Assembly (NCBI GenBank): GCA_002398875.1
Contig: DHCC01000091.1
Span: 1-14,323 of the forward strand
Direction of reading: 5' to 3'
DNA from: Bacteroidales bacterium UBA4912
Lineage (GTDB): Bacteria > Bacteroidota > Bacteroidia > Bacteroidales > Dysgonomonadaceae
DNA: 14,323 nucleotides
This document shows positions 1-8,336 of the stretch, one piece after another. The translations under genes and the position numbers were made by a program. How positions within the stretch are numbered: position 1 is the first letter of the stretch; every line of letters begins with the position of its first letter. The notes beneath the pieces were generated by a model. The model saw only the letters and a program-made list of their open reading frames with translations. It searched no databases and was not told the origin of the DNA.

Positions 1-890
1 TCAAAAAGTTTGTTAAACCTATTGTTCTTAAATTTGATTGGTACATCATCTTCAGGAGCCGGATCAGATTTTTCGAAGTAAACGCTTTTGGATTCAAGGT
101 ATTTTGAAATTTCCGGATCATTATCTACCGGTGCCCATCCCTGCAGTAACATTATTTTTTCATCCACTACATTCGAAGCGCTCTTTTCCACCTTGTAATA
201 CTGAATATTCGAATCAAGTGAGTTAATCGCAGCATCCACAGAGGGTATATTATCAGATAGTTCTTTTAATTTATCCTCTTGAACAGTAATTTTATCATTT
301 ACTGATTCAATCAACCTGTTGAGATCATCCAGTGACACATCAGGCAATTTCTCCTTTTCAAGATTCAGAAGTTCCGCCATATTTTCGTCCTTACTTAGAG
401 TAATAAAATAAGTACGGGAAGATTCTCTGTTCACCACATAGATATCATACAGTTCTTCCCATTCCTCATCATACTGGTTGTTTGGACTTATGAAGAAGTT
501 GATTTTATACCCTGCATTTTCCAAAAGCTTTATCTGGTCGGGACTGAAATTACCCCAAGGCTTTAAAGTATCTCTTTCCTTAGAAGCAACCATCAGCTGT
601 TGTTTGAGCAAAGATTTCTCATTCTCAATTTTCTCAATCTCAGCAGGTGTTTTTTTACCTGAATCTGCATCAGCCTCGTTAAACGGGCTGTCAGATTTTT
701 TATCCCTTACCCTGTTCAATATTTTTTTAGCCTCTTCCAGCTGTTTCTTTTCAGTTATGAACTCATAAAGCTTATCTTCTTCCACCTCACTTCTGTCCTG
801 TTCAACAACATGAATCATACCAAGGTCGCGAAGATCATCGAGAAACAGCTTGTAATCCTTATGGTAAGCTAAAAACAGATATTTCTTCAT
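1..890 (-). CDS. atpI: V/A-type ATP synthase subunit I, N-terminal part (runs off left edge)
   Basis: I read this frame directly; it is open from an ATG at 888-890 to the window edge, 296 codons. The protein begins MKKYLFLAYHKDY and continues with LFLDDLRDLGMIHVVE, the typical start of subunit I (the homologue of eukaryotic subunit a), whose cytosolic N-terminal half forms the outer stator arm and whose membrane half carries the ion half-channels. The visible part is charged, with two coiled-coil stretches (roughly residues 40-90 and 175-230) around a small globular segment, and includes LLQGWAPVDNDPE near residue 265, typical of the end of the second lobe. The membrane half lies outside the window. 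The gene starts 5 bp after the atpD stop codon, so it is the next cistron of the same operon. Identity is secure; only the missing C-terminus is unknown. Confidence 0.9.
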   Translation of the reverse strand, partial: MKKYLFLAYHKDYKLFLDDLRDLGMIHVVEQDRSEVEEDKLYEFITEKKQLEEAKKILNRVRDKKSDSPFNEADADSGKKTPAEIEKIENEKSLLKQQLMVASKERDTLKPWGNFSPDQIKLLENAGYKINFFISPNNQYDEEWEELYDIYVVNRESSRTYFITLSKDENMAELLNLEKEKLPDVSLDDLNRLIESVNDKITVQEDKLKELSDNIPSVDAAINSLDSNIQYYKVEKSASNVVDEKIMLLQGWAPVDNDPEISKYLESKSVYFEKSDPAPEDDVPIKFKNNRFNKLF

Positions 891-895
891 TGTTG

Positions 896-1510
896 CTACC
901 ATTTGACATCTCCTTTCTCTTTTCTTTTTTCCTGATGAGAACGCATTATTTTCTGTGATGACTTGGACAGATTTTCCTCATCTTCAAGATATCTCTTAAT
1001 CTTAAGAATGGCTTCCCGGTAACCCGGAATCTGAACTTTCTCAAAAAGATTAACCTTTTGTGTAGTCTTCTTTCGCGCAAACTCCAGATTATTTATTCTG
1101 ATAGCATGAAAATCGCGACGGATTCCAACCTCAGCAAGTGATTCAACAGTTTTCACCCCATCCAGAAACCACTTAGGTCTGTTAAAGAGGCTAAAGGGTT
1201 TAATCTCAAAATCCACACTTTCAAGAATTGGTATTTTTACCCCTGCAATCTTTTTTTTAGATAGATGCACATCCTTAACGCTTATCAGAGAGGGGTCAAA
1301 CTCCATCCACATACCCATCATCTTATCGTAAGACTTAACCTTCTCCTCAAGCTCCTTATCAAGTCTGACTAATTCATCTTTGGCCTTTTTAACTTCCATT
1401 CTCAGCGCAGTCTCCTTGTTTTGTAACGTAGGCAGAGCGCGTTCACGAACGTTCAGCTGTTTCTCCAACTGCTGACGTGAAGTTTTATTATATTGAAATT
1501 TTATAGCCAT
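896..1510 (-). CDS. atpD: V/A-type ATP synthase subunit D (central stalk)
   Basis: Subunit D forms the long antiparallel coiled coil of the central rotor shaft that couples the A3B3 head to the membrane ring. The 204-residue product has the expected size and build: a helical N-terminal arm (residues about 5-70, starting MAIKFQYNKTSRQQLEKQL), a middle segment of strands and loops, and a second long helix towards the C-terminus (from about residue 140, with IRRDFHAIRINNLEFARKKT). The basic C-terminal tail ends in GDVKW. Its ATG overlaps the atpB stop by one base (TAATG), a usual sign of translational coupling, and atpI follows after 5 bp. No separate gene for subunit F is seen beside it. Confidence 0.9.
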   Translation of the reverse strand: MAIKFQYNKTSRQQLEKQLNVRERALPTLQNKETALRMEVKKAKDELVRLDKELEEKVKSYDKMMGMWMEFDPSLISVKDVHLSKKKIAGVKIPILESVDFEIKPFSLFNRPKWFLDGVKTVESLAEVGIRRDFHAIRINNLEFARKKTTQKVNLFEKVQIPGYREAILKIKRYLEDEENLSKSSQKIMRSHQEKRKEKGDVKW

Positions 1511-2826
1511 TATTTTTTCCAGTACTGATCCACTAATTCCTGTTTCATGTTTACTTCTGAAGGTTTGAAATGCTCAGAAAGCAGTTCCCATGTTTTATCC
1601 AGCATCTCAACCGAATTCAGATTCACATCAATTGCCATCAGTTCTCTCGAGTAGTCTTTAGCAAATGACAACGTTCTCGTATCATAATCAGTCAGATCAA
1701 AACCATTCTCCTGTTTTGTTTTAGCATTCGCCGCGTCAGCATAAAGTCGCACTGCCGCATTCATTACCTGTGGATGATCTTCACGGGTTTTCTTGCCCTG
1801 AACATTCTGTTTCAACCTTGATAATGACCTGAACGGATCCACAATCACCTTACCTACATCACTGTCCAGGCGAAGGAAAAGCTGTCCTTCAGTAATATAC
1901 CCCGTGTTGTCAGGCACAGCATGCGTAATATCGCCCCCTGACAAAGTAGTCACTGCCACAATAGTAATAGAACCCCCTGAAGGAAACTGAGCCGCTTTCT
2001 CATAAATCTTTGCCAGGTCCGAGTATAACGAACCCGGCATCGAATCTTTCGAAGGAATCTGATCCATACGGTTCGAAACAATCGATAGCGCATCAGCATA
2101 AGAAGTCATATCAGTAAGCAATACCAGAACCTTTTCATTCTTGTCAACCGCGAAATATTCCGCAGCCGTAAGCGCCATATCAGGCACCAGCAATCGCTCA
2201 ACAGCAGGGTCTTCCGTAGTGTTCATAAAAGATATAATACGATCCAATGCCCCAGCGTTACTAAACACCTTTTTAAAGTACAGGTAGTCATCATTAGTCA
2301 TACCCATACCCCCGAGAATTATTTTATCAGTCTCCGCACGCAAAGCCACAGTTGCCATAACCTGATTAAACGGCTGGTCAGGATCCGCAAAAAACGGAAT
2401 CTTCTGTCCCGACACCAATGTATTATTCAGGTCGATACCCGCAATCCCCGTAGCAATTAGTTCAGAAGGCTGCTCTCTTCTTACAGGGTTAACCGACGGA
2501 CCCCCGATAGCCCTTTCTTCACCTTCAGGCACCGGACCCCCGTCTATCGGATCGCCATAAGCATTAAAGAAACGGCCTGCCAGCTGATCACTAACCTTCA
2601 GTGATGGTGATTTTCCCATAAATATTACCTCAGCGTTTGTAGGAATGCCTTCGGTACCTTCAAAAATCTGCAGGGTTACCTCATCCTCTATAATTTTTAC
2701 TACCTGTGCAAGCTTACCTTCAACCGTAGCGAGTTCATCATACCCGACATCGGTTGCCTTTACAGTACACGTTGCCTTAGTTACCTGAGTAATTTTTGTA
2801 TATATTTTCTGAAATGCTTTTGCCAT
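1510..2826 (-). CDS. atpB: V/A-type ATP synthase subunit B
   Basis: This is the non-catalytic nucleotide-binding subunit that alternates with subunit A in the head. The 438-residue protein is family-sized. An N-terminal beta-barrel (about 1-75) is followed by the nucleotide-binding fold, in which the canonical P-loop is replaced by GQKIPFFADPD (about 140-150), as expected for a B subunit. LLTDMTSYADAL (236-247) and SNRMDQIPSK (251-260) are highly conserved B-subunit motifs. The C-terminal part is the usual helical domain. It lies 49 bp downstream of atpA and overlaps atpD by one base, so it belongs to the same operon. Start chosen at the ATG giving MAKAFQKIY; no other start fits better. Confidence 0.95.
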   Translation of the reverse strand: MAKAFQKIYTKITQVTKATCTVKATDVGYDELATVEGKLAQVVKIIEDEVTLQIFEGTEGIPTNAEVIFMGKSPSLKVSDQLAGRFFNAYGDPIDGGPVPEGEERAIGGPSVNPVRREQPSELIATGIAGIDLNNTLVSGQKIPFFADPDQPFNQVMATVALRAETDKIILGGMGMTNDDYLYFKKVFSNAGALDRIISFMNTTEDPAVERLLVPDMALTAAEYFAVDKNEKVLVLLTDMTSYADALSIVSNRMDQIPSKDSMPGSLYSDLAKIYEKAAQFPSGGSITIVAVTTLSGGDITHAVPDNTGYITEGQLFLRLDSDVGKVIVDPFRSLSRLKQNVQGKKTREDHPQVMNAAVRLYADAANAKTKQENGFDLTDYDTRTLSFAKDYSRELMAIDVNLNSVEMLDKTWELLSEHFKPSEVNMKQELVDQYWKK

Positions 2827-2875
2827 AATTCCTTTTATTTGCCATTTAACCTGCTGCTTATGATTTAAGTTTAAA

Positions 2876-4648
2876 CTACTGCACGTTTGCAGCCGATAAT
2901 TGATAATTTGAAACCATCTCCCTCAGCTGTTTTACGTAGCCGTTAAAACTATCCGACTCAAACTCCGAGTAGTTCATCTGTCTGCCGATATTTATGAGTT
3001 CTTTAAAAAAGTCGGCCACTTCCGTAAATTTATCAAATTCAAACTTAGTGCGGCATACTTCAGTTACAAGGTCAAGTATATTTTTCTGTCTTTCAATAGA
3101 TGTTACTGAATCAATTTCATCAAATGCATCCTGTTGTAAAATAATATAATCAATAAACTCCGATTTCCAGAAGGTAATATGGTATTCCACAGGCACACCG
3201 TCATCACCCAGAATATTTATCTGCTCAGAAATCTCCTTACCACGAAGCAGACGAGTCTTTATCTCAGAAACTTTCTTTGTCCAGTCTTCAGAAACCTCCT
3301 TTGATATATATTCTTCAAACTCAGGGTATTCAAAATATTTTGAATATGAGTCAATAGGATTAATTGCGGGATAACGTTTTTTATCAGCCCTGTCCTGTTC
3401 AAGAGCATAAAAGCACCTTGCAACTTTCTTCGTATTCTCAGTCACAGGCTCCTTCAGGTTACCACCCGCGGGTGAAACAGTACCGATGAAAGTAATAGAC
3501 CCCTCCTCACCGTTATTCAAAGTAACATGACCTGCGCGACCGTAAAAATTGGAAATAATAGATGACAGGTCCATAGGGAAAGCATCCGGTCCCGGAAGCT
3601 CTTCAAGTCGGTTACTCATCTCACGCAAAGCTTGTGCCCAACGTGAAGTAGAGTCTGCCATAAGCAGCACTTTCAGTCCCATCGACCTGTAGTATTCACC
3701 AATAGTCATTGCCGTGTAAACCGAAGCTTCACGTGCTGCAACGGGCATATTTGATGTATTTGCAACAATAATAGTCCTCTCCATCAGTTTGCGCCCCGTG
3801 TGAGGGTCAACAAGCTCCGGGAACTCCGTAAAAATTTCAACAACCTCATTAGCTCTTTCGCCGCAAGCAGCAATGATAACAATATCCGCTTCAGCCTGTT
3901 TGGATATTGAGTGCTGAAGAACAGTCTTCCCTGTACCGAAAGCACCCGGTATAAATCCCGTACCCCCTTCAACGATAGGGTTCAGTGTATCTATTGCACG
4001 AACACCCGTTTCAAGTAGTTTGTAAGGCCTTGGTTTCTCAGAATATTCTGTAATCGGGATCTTCACGGGCCAGCGCTGTATCATATTCAGCTCTGTAACA
4101 TTACCCTCAAGATCTTCAACTACAGCAATCTTTTCATATATATTATAATCTCCTTCGCCGATAATCTTCTTAATACGGTACTCACCCTTCATTGTAAAAG
4201 GCACCATAATCTTGTGAGGCTGAAAGTTTTCATCAACTTCACCAAGCCATGAGCCCGCTTTTACTTTGTCCCCCTCTTTAGCTATCGGCTTAAAATGCCA
4301 CAGTTTTTCTTCATCCAGAGGAAAAGTGTATTCGCCCCTTCTTAGGAAAACACCCTCCATTTTATCAAGGTCATTCTCAAGCCCGTCAAGATTTCGCTGG
4401 AGCAAACCAGGACCAAGCACAACTTCAAGTAAATGTCCCTGAAATTCAACTTTAGAGCCAACCTTCAGTCCTCTTGTACTTTCGAATACCTGTACTGAGG
4501 CATTTTTTTCCTCAATCTTGATAACCTCAGCCATCAATCTTGTACCTTCATGATCTATGTAGGCAATCTCATTTTGAGCAACAGGTCCATCTGCCTCAAC
4601 AATTACGAGGTTGGATATGATTCCTTTGACTGTTCCTTTTGTTAGCAT
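2876..4648 (-). CDS. atpA: V/A-type ATP synthase catalytic subunit A
   Basis: This catalytic subunit hydrolyses or makes ATP at the A/B interfaces. The 590-residue product has an N-terminal barrel (about 1-75), the bulge domain specific to A subunits (about 110-190), a P-loop GAFGTGKT at 235-242, the catalytic glutamate region ACGERANEVV (E264), the conserved ADSTSRWAQAL (331-341), LPGPDAFPMDL, and a helical C-terminal domain. The P-loop carries Ala at the position where I would expect Pro (GPFG-x-GKT) in most A subunits. The gene is 27 bp downstream of the DUF2764 gene and 49 bp upstream of atpB. Whether protons or sodium ions are moved cannot be told here, because the c-ring gene is not in the window. 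Confidence 0.96.
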   Translation of the reverse strand: MLTKGTVKGIISNLVIVEADGPVAQNEIAYIDHEGTRLMAEVIKIEEKNASVQVFESTRGLKVGSKVEFQGHLLEVVLGPGLLQRNLDGLENDLDKMEGVFLRRGEYTFPLDEEKLWHFKPIAKEGDKVKAGSWLGEVDENFQPHKIMVPFTMKGEYRIKKIIGEGDYNIYEKIAVVEDLEGNVTELNMIQRWPVKIPITEYSEKPRPYKLLETGVRAIDTLNPIVEGGTGFIPGAFGTGKTVLQHSISKQAEADIVIIAACGERANEVVEIFTEFPELVDPHTGRKLMERTIIVANTSNMPVAAREASVYTAMTIGEYYRSMGLKVLLMADSTSRWAQALREMSNRLEELPGPDAFPMDLSSIISNFYGRAGHVTLNNGEEGSITFIGTVSPAGGNLKEPVTENTKKVARCFYALEQDRADKKRYPAINPIDSYSKYFEYPEFEEYISKEVSEDWTKKVSEIKTRLLRGKEISEQINILGDDGVPVEYHITFWKSEFIDYIILQQDAFDEIDSVTSIERQKNILDLVTEVCRTKFEFDKFTEVADFFKELINIGRQMNYSEFESDSFNGYVKQLREMVSNYQLSAANVQ

Positions 4649-4675
4649 ATATGATAATTTACTCTTTTTGTTTTT

Positions 4676-5530
4676 TTAAAAATCGTCAGGCAGTTTTGTT
4701 TCGTTCTTAAGGCTGTTAATCATATCCCTAAAAACTTTCTCCCCCTCTTCTGCATTTAGTTTCACCCAACGTTCCAGTATTTGTAGTTTACAGAAATAAG
4801 TGAAGATATATTCTATATTAAAGTAGTCGAAAACAGTATTCTCTTCCAACCAGTCCCACCTGAATTTGTCAATCTTTCGTTCCCTGTCAAATATATCAGG
4901 CTCTTCAGAAATACGTATAAGCGTATCATAATATTCCAGTTCCTGGCTAATCCCAAAATCTCTGGCGTTTGAATTCTCTCGGATGAGTTTAGCGTAAGTG
5001 TTGTGACCGACAATATATTTTGCAACCATAAGATCATACTTGCGTGCAAAAACAGCCGTCATAACATTCCCGATGTTAAGATTAAGCTCAAACCAGCCGG
5101 ACAACAGGCTGTTTTTAGCTTCAACACCATAATCCATATAAAAAGATGTAAGCAGATCCTCCCATATTCTGCCCCCTTCATGAGGATTCTCTTCACTTAG
5201 CCACCTTCTGATGAAATCTTCAAAATAGGGTGGGATATGCTTATCTTTAATCGGGATATCTTCCTTCACATAAGTGATTAAATCCATAATCTCCTCACGC
5301 GACAACTTACCCGCAATGCTGATGTTTGCATCCTTATCTCCCAGCAAATTAAGCAGATTATCATTATCATGCTTCAGAAAATATTTTCTAAGTAGCTTGA
5401 GGTCTGCAGGTTTAAGCTCCTCCCTAAGCATGGTAATGAACTCTTCAACGGAAAACGGAAGCTTCATGCTGTCGAAAGAAAAATCGGGCAGTCCTGCAAC
5501 GAAATAGTAATATTGGTTTTTAAAAAGCAT
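4676..5530 (-). CDS. DUF2764 protein, probable subunit C equivalent of the V/A-type ATPase
   Basis: DUF2764 proteins occur between the E and A genes of V/A-type ATPase operons in Bacteroidota, Chlamydiae and Spirochaetes, where no ordinary subunit C gene is found. They are thought to act as subunit C, the socket between central shaft and membrane ring, but I know of no direct proof. The product is mainly helical and acidic, and has the family N-terminus YYYFVAGLPDFSFDSMKLPF. I chose the ATG at 5528-5530, 6 residues before the YYYF motif (284 aa). The frame stays open to a TTG at 5576-5578, which would add 16 residues (LLKYNLYQIVSLFKQS as encoded) and leave a 2-bp gap to atpE; that longer form is less like the family. 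With the ATG start, the gap to atpE is 50 bp. Gene identity is firm; start and function are less so. Confidence 0.85.
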   Translation of the reverse strand: MLFKNQYYYFVAGLPDFSFDSMKLPFSVEEFITMLREELKPADLKLLRKYFLKHDNDNLLNLLGDKDANISIAGKLSREEIMDLITYVKEDIPIKDKHIPPYFEDFIRRWLSEENPHEGGRIWEDLLTSFYMDYGVEAKNSLLSGWFELNLNIGNVMTAVFARKYDLMVAKYIVGHNTYAKLIRENSNARDFGISQELEYYDTLIRISEEPDIFDRERKIDKFRWDWLEENTVFDYFNIEYIFTYFCKLQILERWVKLNAEEGEKVFRDMINSLKNETKLPDDF

Positions 5531-5580
5531 GCTCTGTTTAAATAATGATACGATTTGATAAAGGTTATATTTCAGCAATA

Positions 5581-6168
5581 TTAGAATAGCAGTTGTTGTA
5601 TTTGCGGACGCAGGAACTCCTTAAAGTATTCGACAAACTCTTCTTCACCAAACTTCACTTTATAAGAGCCATCTTCAGGTGAAACAGTAAAACCTGTCTT
5701 TATACCATTAACAGATTCTATGTTAACACCCTTGTTCAAAAGGTCTTTAGCATTTGCAGTTATATAAGATTTCAGCTCATCTGCACTCTCCGTGCCAATA
5801 TTCAGCTTTTCTTCCCTAGCCCAGTTCTGCATAAGCTCCACAATCAGTTTCTGCATAAACTGTTTATCTACAGTTGCAGCTTTAACATTCGATTCTGCAA
5901 GCTTACCTGTCACGAGGTTAGTAATCTCTGTTTTCAGTGCTTCAGATGATTGCGCAGCATATAGTTTAAGCTCTGCCTCGGTATGGCTTTTCAATTCTGC
6001 AACCTCTTTTCTGGCAGCATCCAGCAGTTGTTTCGACTGAGCTTCTGCCTCTTCCAAAATCTGTTTCTTCTGAGCCTTAGCATCTGCAATAATTTTATTT
6101 GCTTCCTCCTTACCTTTTTCCACACCTTCGGAATAAAGTTTAGAGGTTAGTTCCTGAATTTTGTCCAT
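5581..6168 (-). CDS. atpE: V/A-type ATP synthase subunit E (peripheral stalk)
   Basis: Subunit E pairs with another helical subunit to form the peripheral stalk that holds the A3B3 head against rotation. The 195-residue protein shows the expected two parts: a long, very charged and alanine-rich coiled coil (about residues 10-85, with EGVEKGKEEANKIIADAKAQ) and a mixed alpha/beta globular C-terminal domain. It is the first gene of the operon, preceded by a promoter at 6235-6265 and divergent from the MATE gene. In Bacteroidota the stalk partner (subunit G/H) is often not annotated, and no gene for it is visible here. The ATG at 6166-6168 is the only reasonable start. Confidence 0.88.
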   Translation of the reverse strand: MDKIQELTSKLYSEGVEKGKEEANKIIADAKAQKKQILEEAEAQSKQLLDAARKEVAELKSHTEAELKLYAAQSSEALKTEITNLVTGKLAESNVKAATVDKQFMQKLIVELMQNWAREEKLNIGTESADELKSYITANAKDLLNKGVNIESVNGIKTGFTVSPEDGSYKVKFGEEEFVEYFKEFLRPQIQQLLF

Positions 6169-6234
6169 AGATAAATTATATGTAGTTTATATCTTTCTTA
6201 TGATAGTATGCTTTACAATGATTACGATTAGGTT

Positions 6235-6265
6235 CAAAGGTATGAATTTTTATTAAAGTAGGAAA
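6235..6265 (-). promoter_or_regulatory. Bacteroidota-type promoter of the ATPase operon
   Basis: On the minus strand TACCTTTG (6235-6242) matches the -7 consensus TAnnTTTG exactly. TTTC (6262-6265) stands 19 bases upstream as a three-of-four match to the -33 TTTG. A transcript would start near 6228, giving a leader of about 60 nt before atpE with no evident structure. Confidence 0.6.
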
Positions 6266-6312
6266 TATAATTTTACTTTTATTTTGGCATATTATTTGTT
6301 GCTTTATCGCTT

Positions 6313-7605
6313 ATGGACAAGAAAGTATTCAGACTCGCTCTGCCAAATATAATAACAAATATTACAGTTCCCCTTCTGGGGATGATTGATATTGCCGTAG
6401 CCGGACGACTTGGTTCTGCCGTTTATATAGGCGCTATTGCACTTGGTGCAAATATATTCAACATGATTTACTGGAACTTTGGTTTCCTTAGAATGAGCTC
6501 CAGTGGTTTTGCATCACAGGCTTATGGTGCAAGAGATTTCACAGAATCAATGAATGTTTTCATCCGCTCACTCGCCATTGGGCTTGTCATCGGTCTTTTA
6601 ATAATTTTACTACAATACCCGATTGGAGAACTCGCATTTCGATTGATACAATCCGGTCCTGAAACAGTTGAATATGTATCAGCCTACTTCCGCATAGTAG
6701 TGTGGGGAGCCCCTGCAGTATTAGGGATGTACGCATTCAAGGGATGGTTTATAGGAATGCAGAATGCCAAAATCCCGATGGTGATAGCAATACTTAACAA
6801 TGTGCTTAATATACTGCTCAGCATTACTTTTGTTTTCGGATTCGGAATGAAAATAGAAGGTATTGCTTTGGGTACCGCCCTTTCACAAATAATCTCCTTA
6901 ATAGTTGCAGCCGCACTTTGGTGGAAATACTACCGCCGACTCAGGAAATATATCAAAAAGGATACAATCTGGGATAAACATGCAATAAGAGAGTACTTCA
7001 GGGTCAACGGCGATATCTTTGTACGTACATTCCTGCTCACCCTTGTCACCACATTCTTCACATTTGCATCCTCCGGAATGGGAGAAACCATACTGGCCGT
7101 CAACGCTCTTCTGATGCAATTCTTTATGCTCTTCTCCTATTTTATGGATGGATTTGCTTATGCAGGGGAGGCACTCACAGGCAGATATGTCGGAGCAAAA
7201 AATATGCCCGTGCTTAAATATATGATCAAACGAATCTTTTTCTGGGGACTCGTGGTAAGTCTGGTTGCAATGGTCGTATATCTCCTGTTCCCTGATCTTA
7301 TATTAAGACTGCTTACAAACGATGCTCATATCATTACAGCAACAAAAGGATATTTGTTCTGGACCCTGCTTATACCCATTGCAGGCTTTGCTGCTTTTCT
7401 CTGGGACGGTATCTTTATCGGAGCCACTGCCTCAGTGGAGATGCGAAATGCAATGATCCTCTCCACCATAATTTTCTTCGGATCATATTTTCTGATGACA
7501 CCCGTTTGGGGAAACAACGGACTCTGGTTTTCTTTTATTCTTTATCTTGCAACTCGGGGAATTACACTTACCTTTATGGCAAGAAAAGCATTTAAACAGG
7601 CTTAA
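6313..7605 (+). CDS. MATE-family efflux transporter (DinF-like)
   Basis: A 430-residue, very hydrophobic protein with about 12 predicted membrane helices, the size and build of the multidrug and toxic compound extrusion family, which exports small organic molecules in exchange for protons or sodium. The N-terminus (LALPNIITNITVPLLGMIDI, then AVAGRLGSAVYIGAIALG) is the family's first-helix signature, and two similar halves of six helices are discernible, the second starting near residue 225. The N-terminal motif and GFLRMSSSGFASQAYGARD favour the DinF branch. The substrate cannot be predicted. The gene is divergent from atpE (144 bp between starts) and is followed after 15 bp by the lipocalin gene, so the two are probably co-transcribed. 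I found no convincing promoter for it. Confidence 0.88.
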   Translation: MDKKVFRLALPNIITNITVPLLGMIDIAVAGRLGSAVYIGAIALGANIFNMIYWNFGFLRMSSSGFASQAYGARDFTESMNVFIRSLAIGLVIGLLIILLQYPIGELAFRLIQSGPETVEYVSAYFRIVVWGAPAVLGMYAFKGWFIGMQNAKIPMVIAILNNVLNILLSITFVFGFGMKIEGIALGTALSQIISLIVAAALWWKYYRRLRKYIKKDTIWDKHAIREYFRVNGDIFVRTFLLTLVTTFFTFASSGMGETILAVNALLMQFFMLFSYFMDGFAYAGEALTGRYVGAKNMPVLKYMIKRIFFWGLVVSLVAMVVYLLFPDLILRLLTNDAHIITATKGYLFWTLLIPIAGFAAFLWDGIFIGATASVEMRNAMILSTIIFFGSYFLMTPVWGNNGLWFSFILYLATRGITLTFMARKAFKQA

Positions 7606-7620
7606 TTTACATATCGTAAT

Positions 7621-8154
7621 ATGAAAACAAAACATTTAATTTACTTACTTATAATTTGCACAACTATGGCAGCATACTCTTGTGCTTCAATACCTAAGGG
7701 AGCAGTTGCAGTAAAACCCTTCGACAAGGAAAGATATCTTGGCAAATGGTACGAAATTGCAAGAAAAGATTTCAAATTCGAACGAAATCTCAACAACACA
7801 ACAGCAGAATACACTTTAAATGATGATGGAACCATTAAAGTAGTCAATCGAGGATTCAACACCGTAAAAAAGGAGTGGACCCAGGCAATCGGCAAAGCAA
7901 AATTTGCAGGAGATCAAAACACTGCCATGCTCAAAGTCTCATTCTTTGGACCATTTTATTCCGGATACAACGTAATTGCACTCGACATTGAATACAAATA
8001 TGCACTGGTAGCCGGCAAAAATCTAAAGTATTTATGGATTCTATCCCGCGAAACTACCATACCCGAAGATGTAAAAGATAAATATCTTAAGATCGCAGAA
8101 GATATAGGATTTGATACTTCAGATCTGATATGGGGTGAACATGATAAGCAATGA
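7621..8154 (+). CDS. Blc-like lipocalin lipoprotein
   Basis: A 177-residue member of the bacterial lipocalin (Blc/apolipoprotein D) family, small beta-barrels that bind lipids or other hydrophobic molecules, usually anchored in the outer membrane. A signal peptide ends in a lipobox, AYSC, with the lipidated cysteine at residue 21. The lipocalin signature GKWYEIAR is at 41-48, and later strands carry YALVAGKNLKYLWILSR. The C-terminal FDTSDLIW matches the family end. No acidic cluster follows the cysteine (ASIPKG), so the Bacteroidota surface-export signal is absent and the protein probably faces the periplasm. It begins 15 bp after the MATE gene. The family is certain; ligand and any link with the transporter are inference. 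Confidence 0.9.
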   Translation: MKTKHLIYLLIICTTMAAYSCASIPKGAVAVKPFDKERYLGKWYEIARKDFKFERNLNNTTAEYTLNDDGTIKVVNRGFNTVKKEWTQAIGKAKFAGDQNTAMLKVSFFGPFYSGYNVIALDIEYKYALVAGKNLKYLWILSRETTIPEDVKDKYLKIAEDIGFDTSDLIWGEHDKQ

Positions 8155-8296
8155 ACCAACAAAATAAAATACAGAAAAAAATAAAAAACAGCGGACTTAC
8201 ACTTGCAAGTGAAGCTGACGACAAAACAGAAGGACCTGCAAGCCTAATATTAACCGACCCCGATGGCAATGTATTTTGTTAGACCAACATCGTTAA
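8151..8296 (+). pseudogene. 3' remnant of a VOC-family (glyoxalase-fold) gene, frameshifted
   Basis: An ATG overlapping the lipocalin stop (ATGA) opens 43 codons ending at a TAG (8280-8282). Residues 28-41 read GPASLILTDPDGNV, the typical last strand of VOC-superfamily proteins (glyoxalase/bleomycin-resistance fold). Directly after it the next frame gives LDQHR and a TAA (8279-8296), also a typical ending in this family. One extra T in the TTTT run at 8274-8277 would join them as NVFLLDQHR-stop. Only about a third of a VOC domain is present; the N-terminal part is missing, so the ATG may be accidental. The frameshift may be real decay or a homopolymer error in the sequence. The family assignment rests on the C-terminal motif only. 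Confidence 0.55.
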
Positions 8297-8336
8297 TTAA
8301 TGGTCACTTCTTCCTAATTGACAATAAAACATATTT

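Noticed and set aside
2868..2877. Palindrome AGTTTAAACT in the atpA-atpB gap
   Set aside because: Only 10 bp, all but two bases A/T, with no T-run or stem extension; no support for a terminator or operator.
5792..6040. Ser-rich plus-strand frame opposite atpE
   Set aside because: Antisense shadow of the alanine- and glutamate-rich coiled coil of AtpE.
6283..6298. Possible plus-strand promoter for the MATE gene (TATTATTTG)
   Set aside because: It has three bases in place of two between TA and TTTG, and no -33 box at a proper distance.
8087..8269. Minus-strand frame across the lipocalin end and VOC remnant
   Set aside because: The plus strand carries recognisable family motifs in both genes; the minus translation has none.
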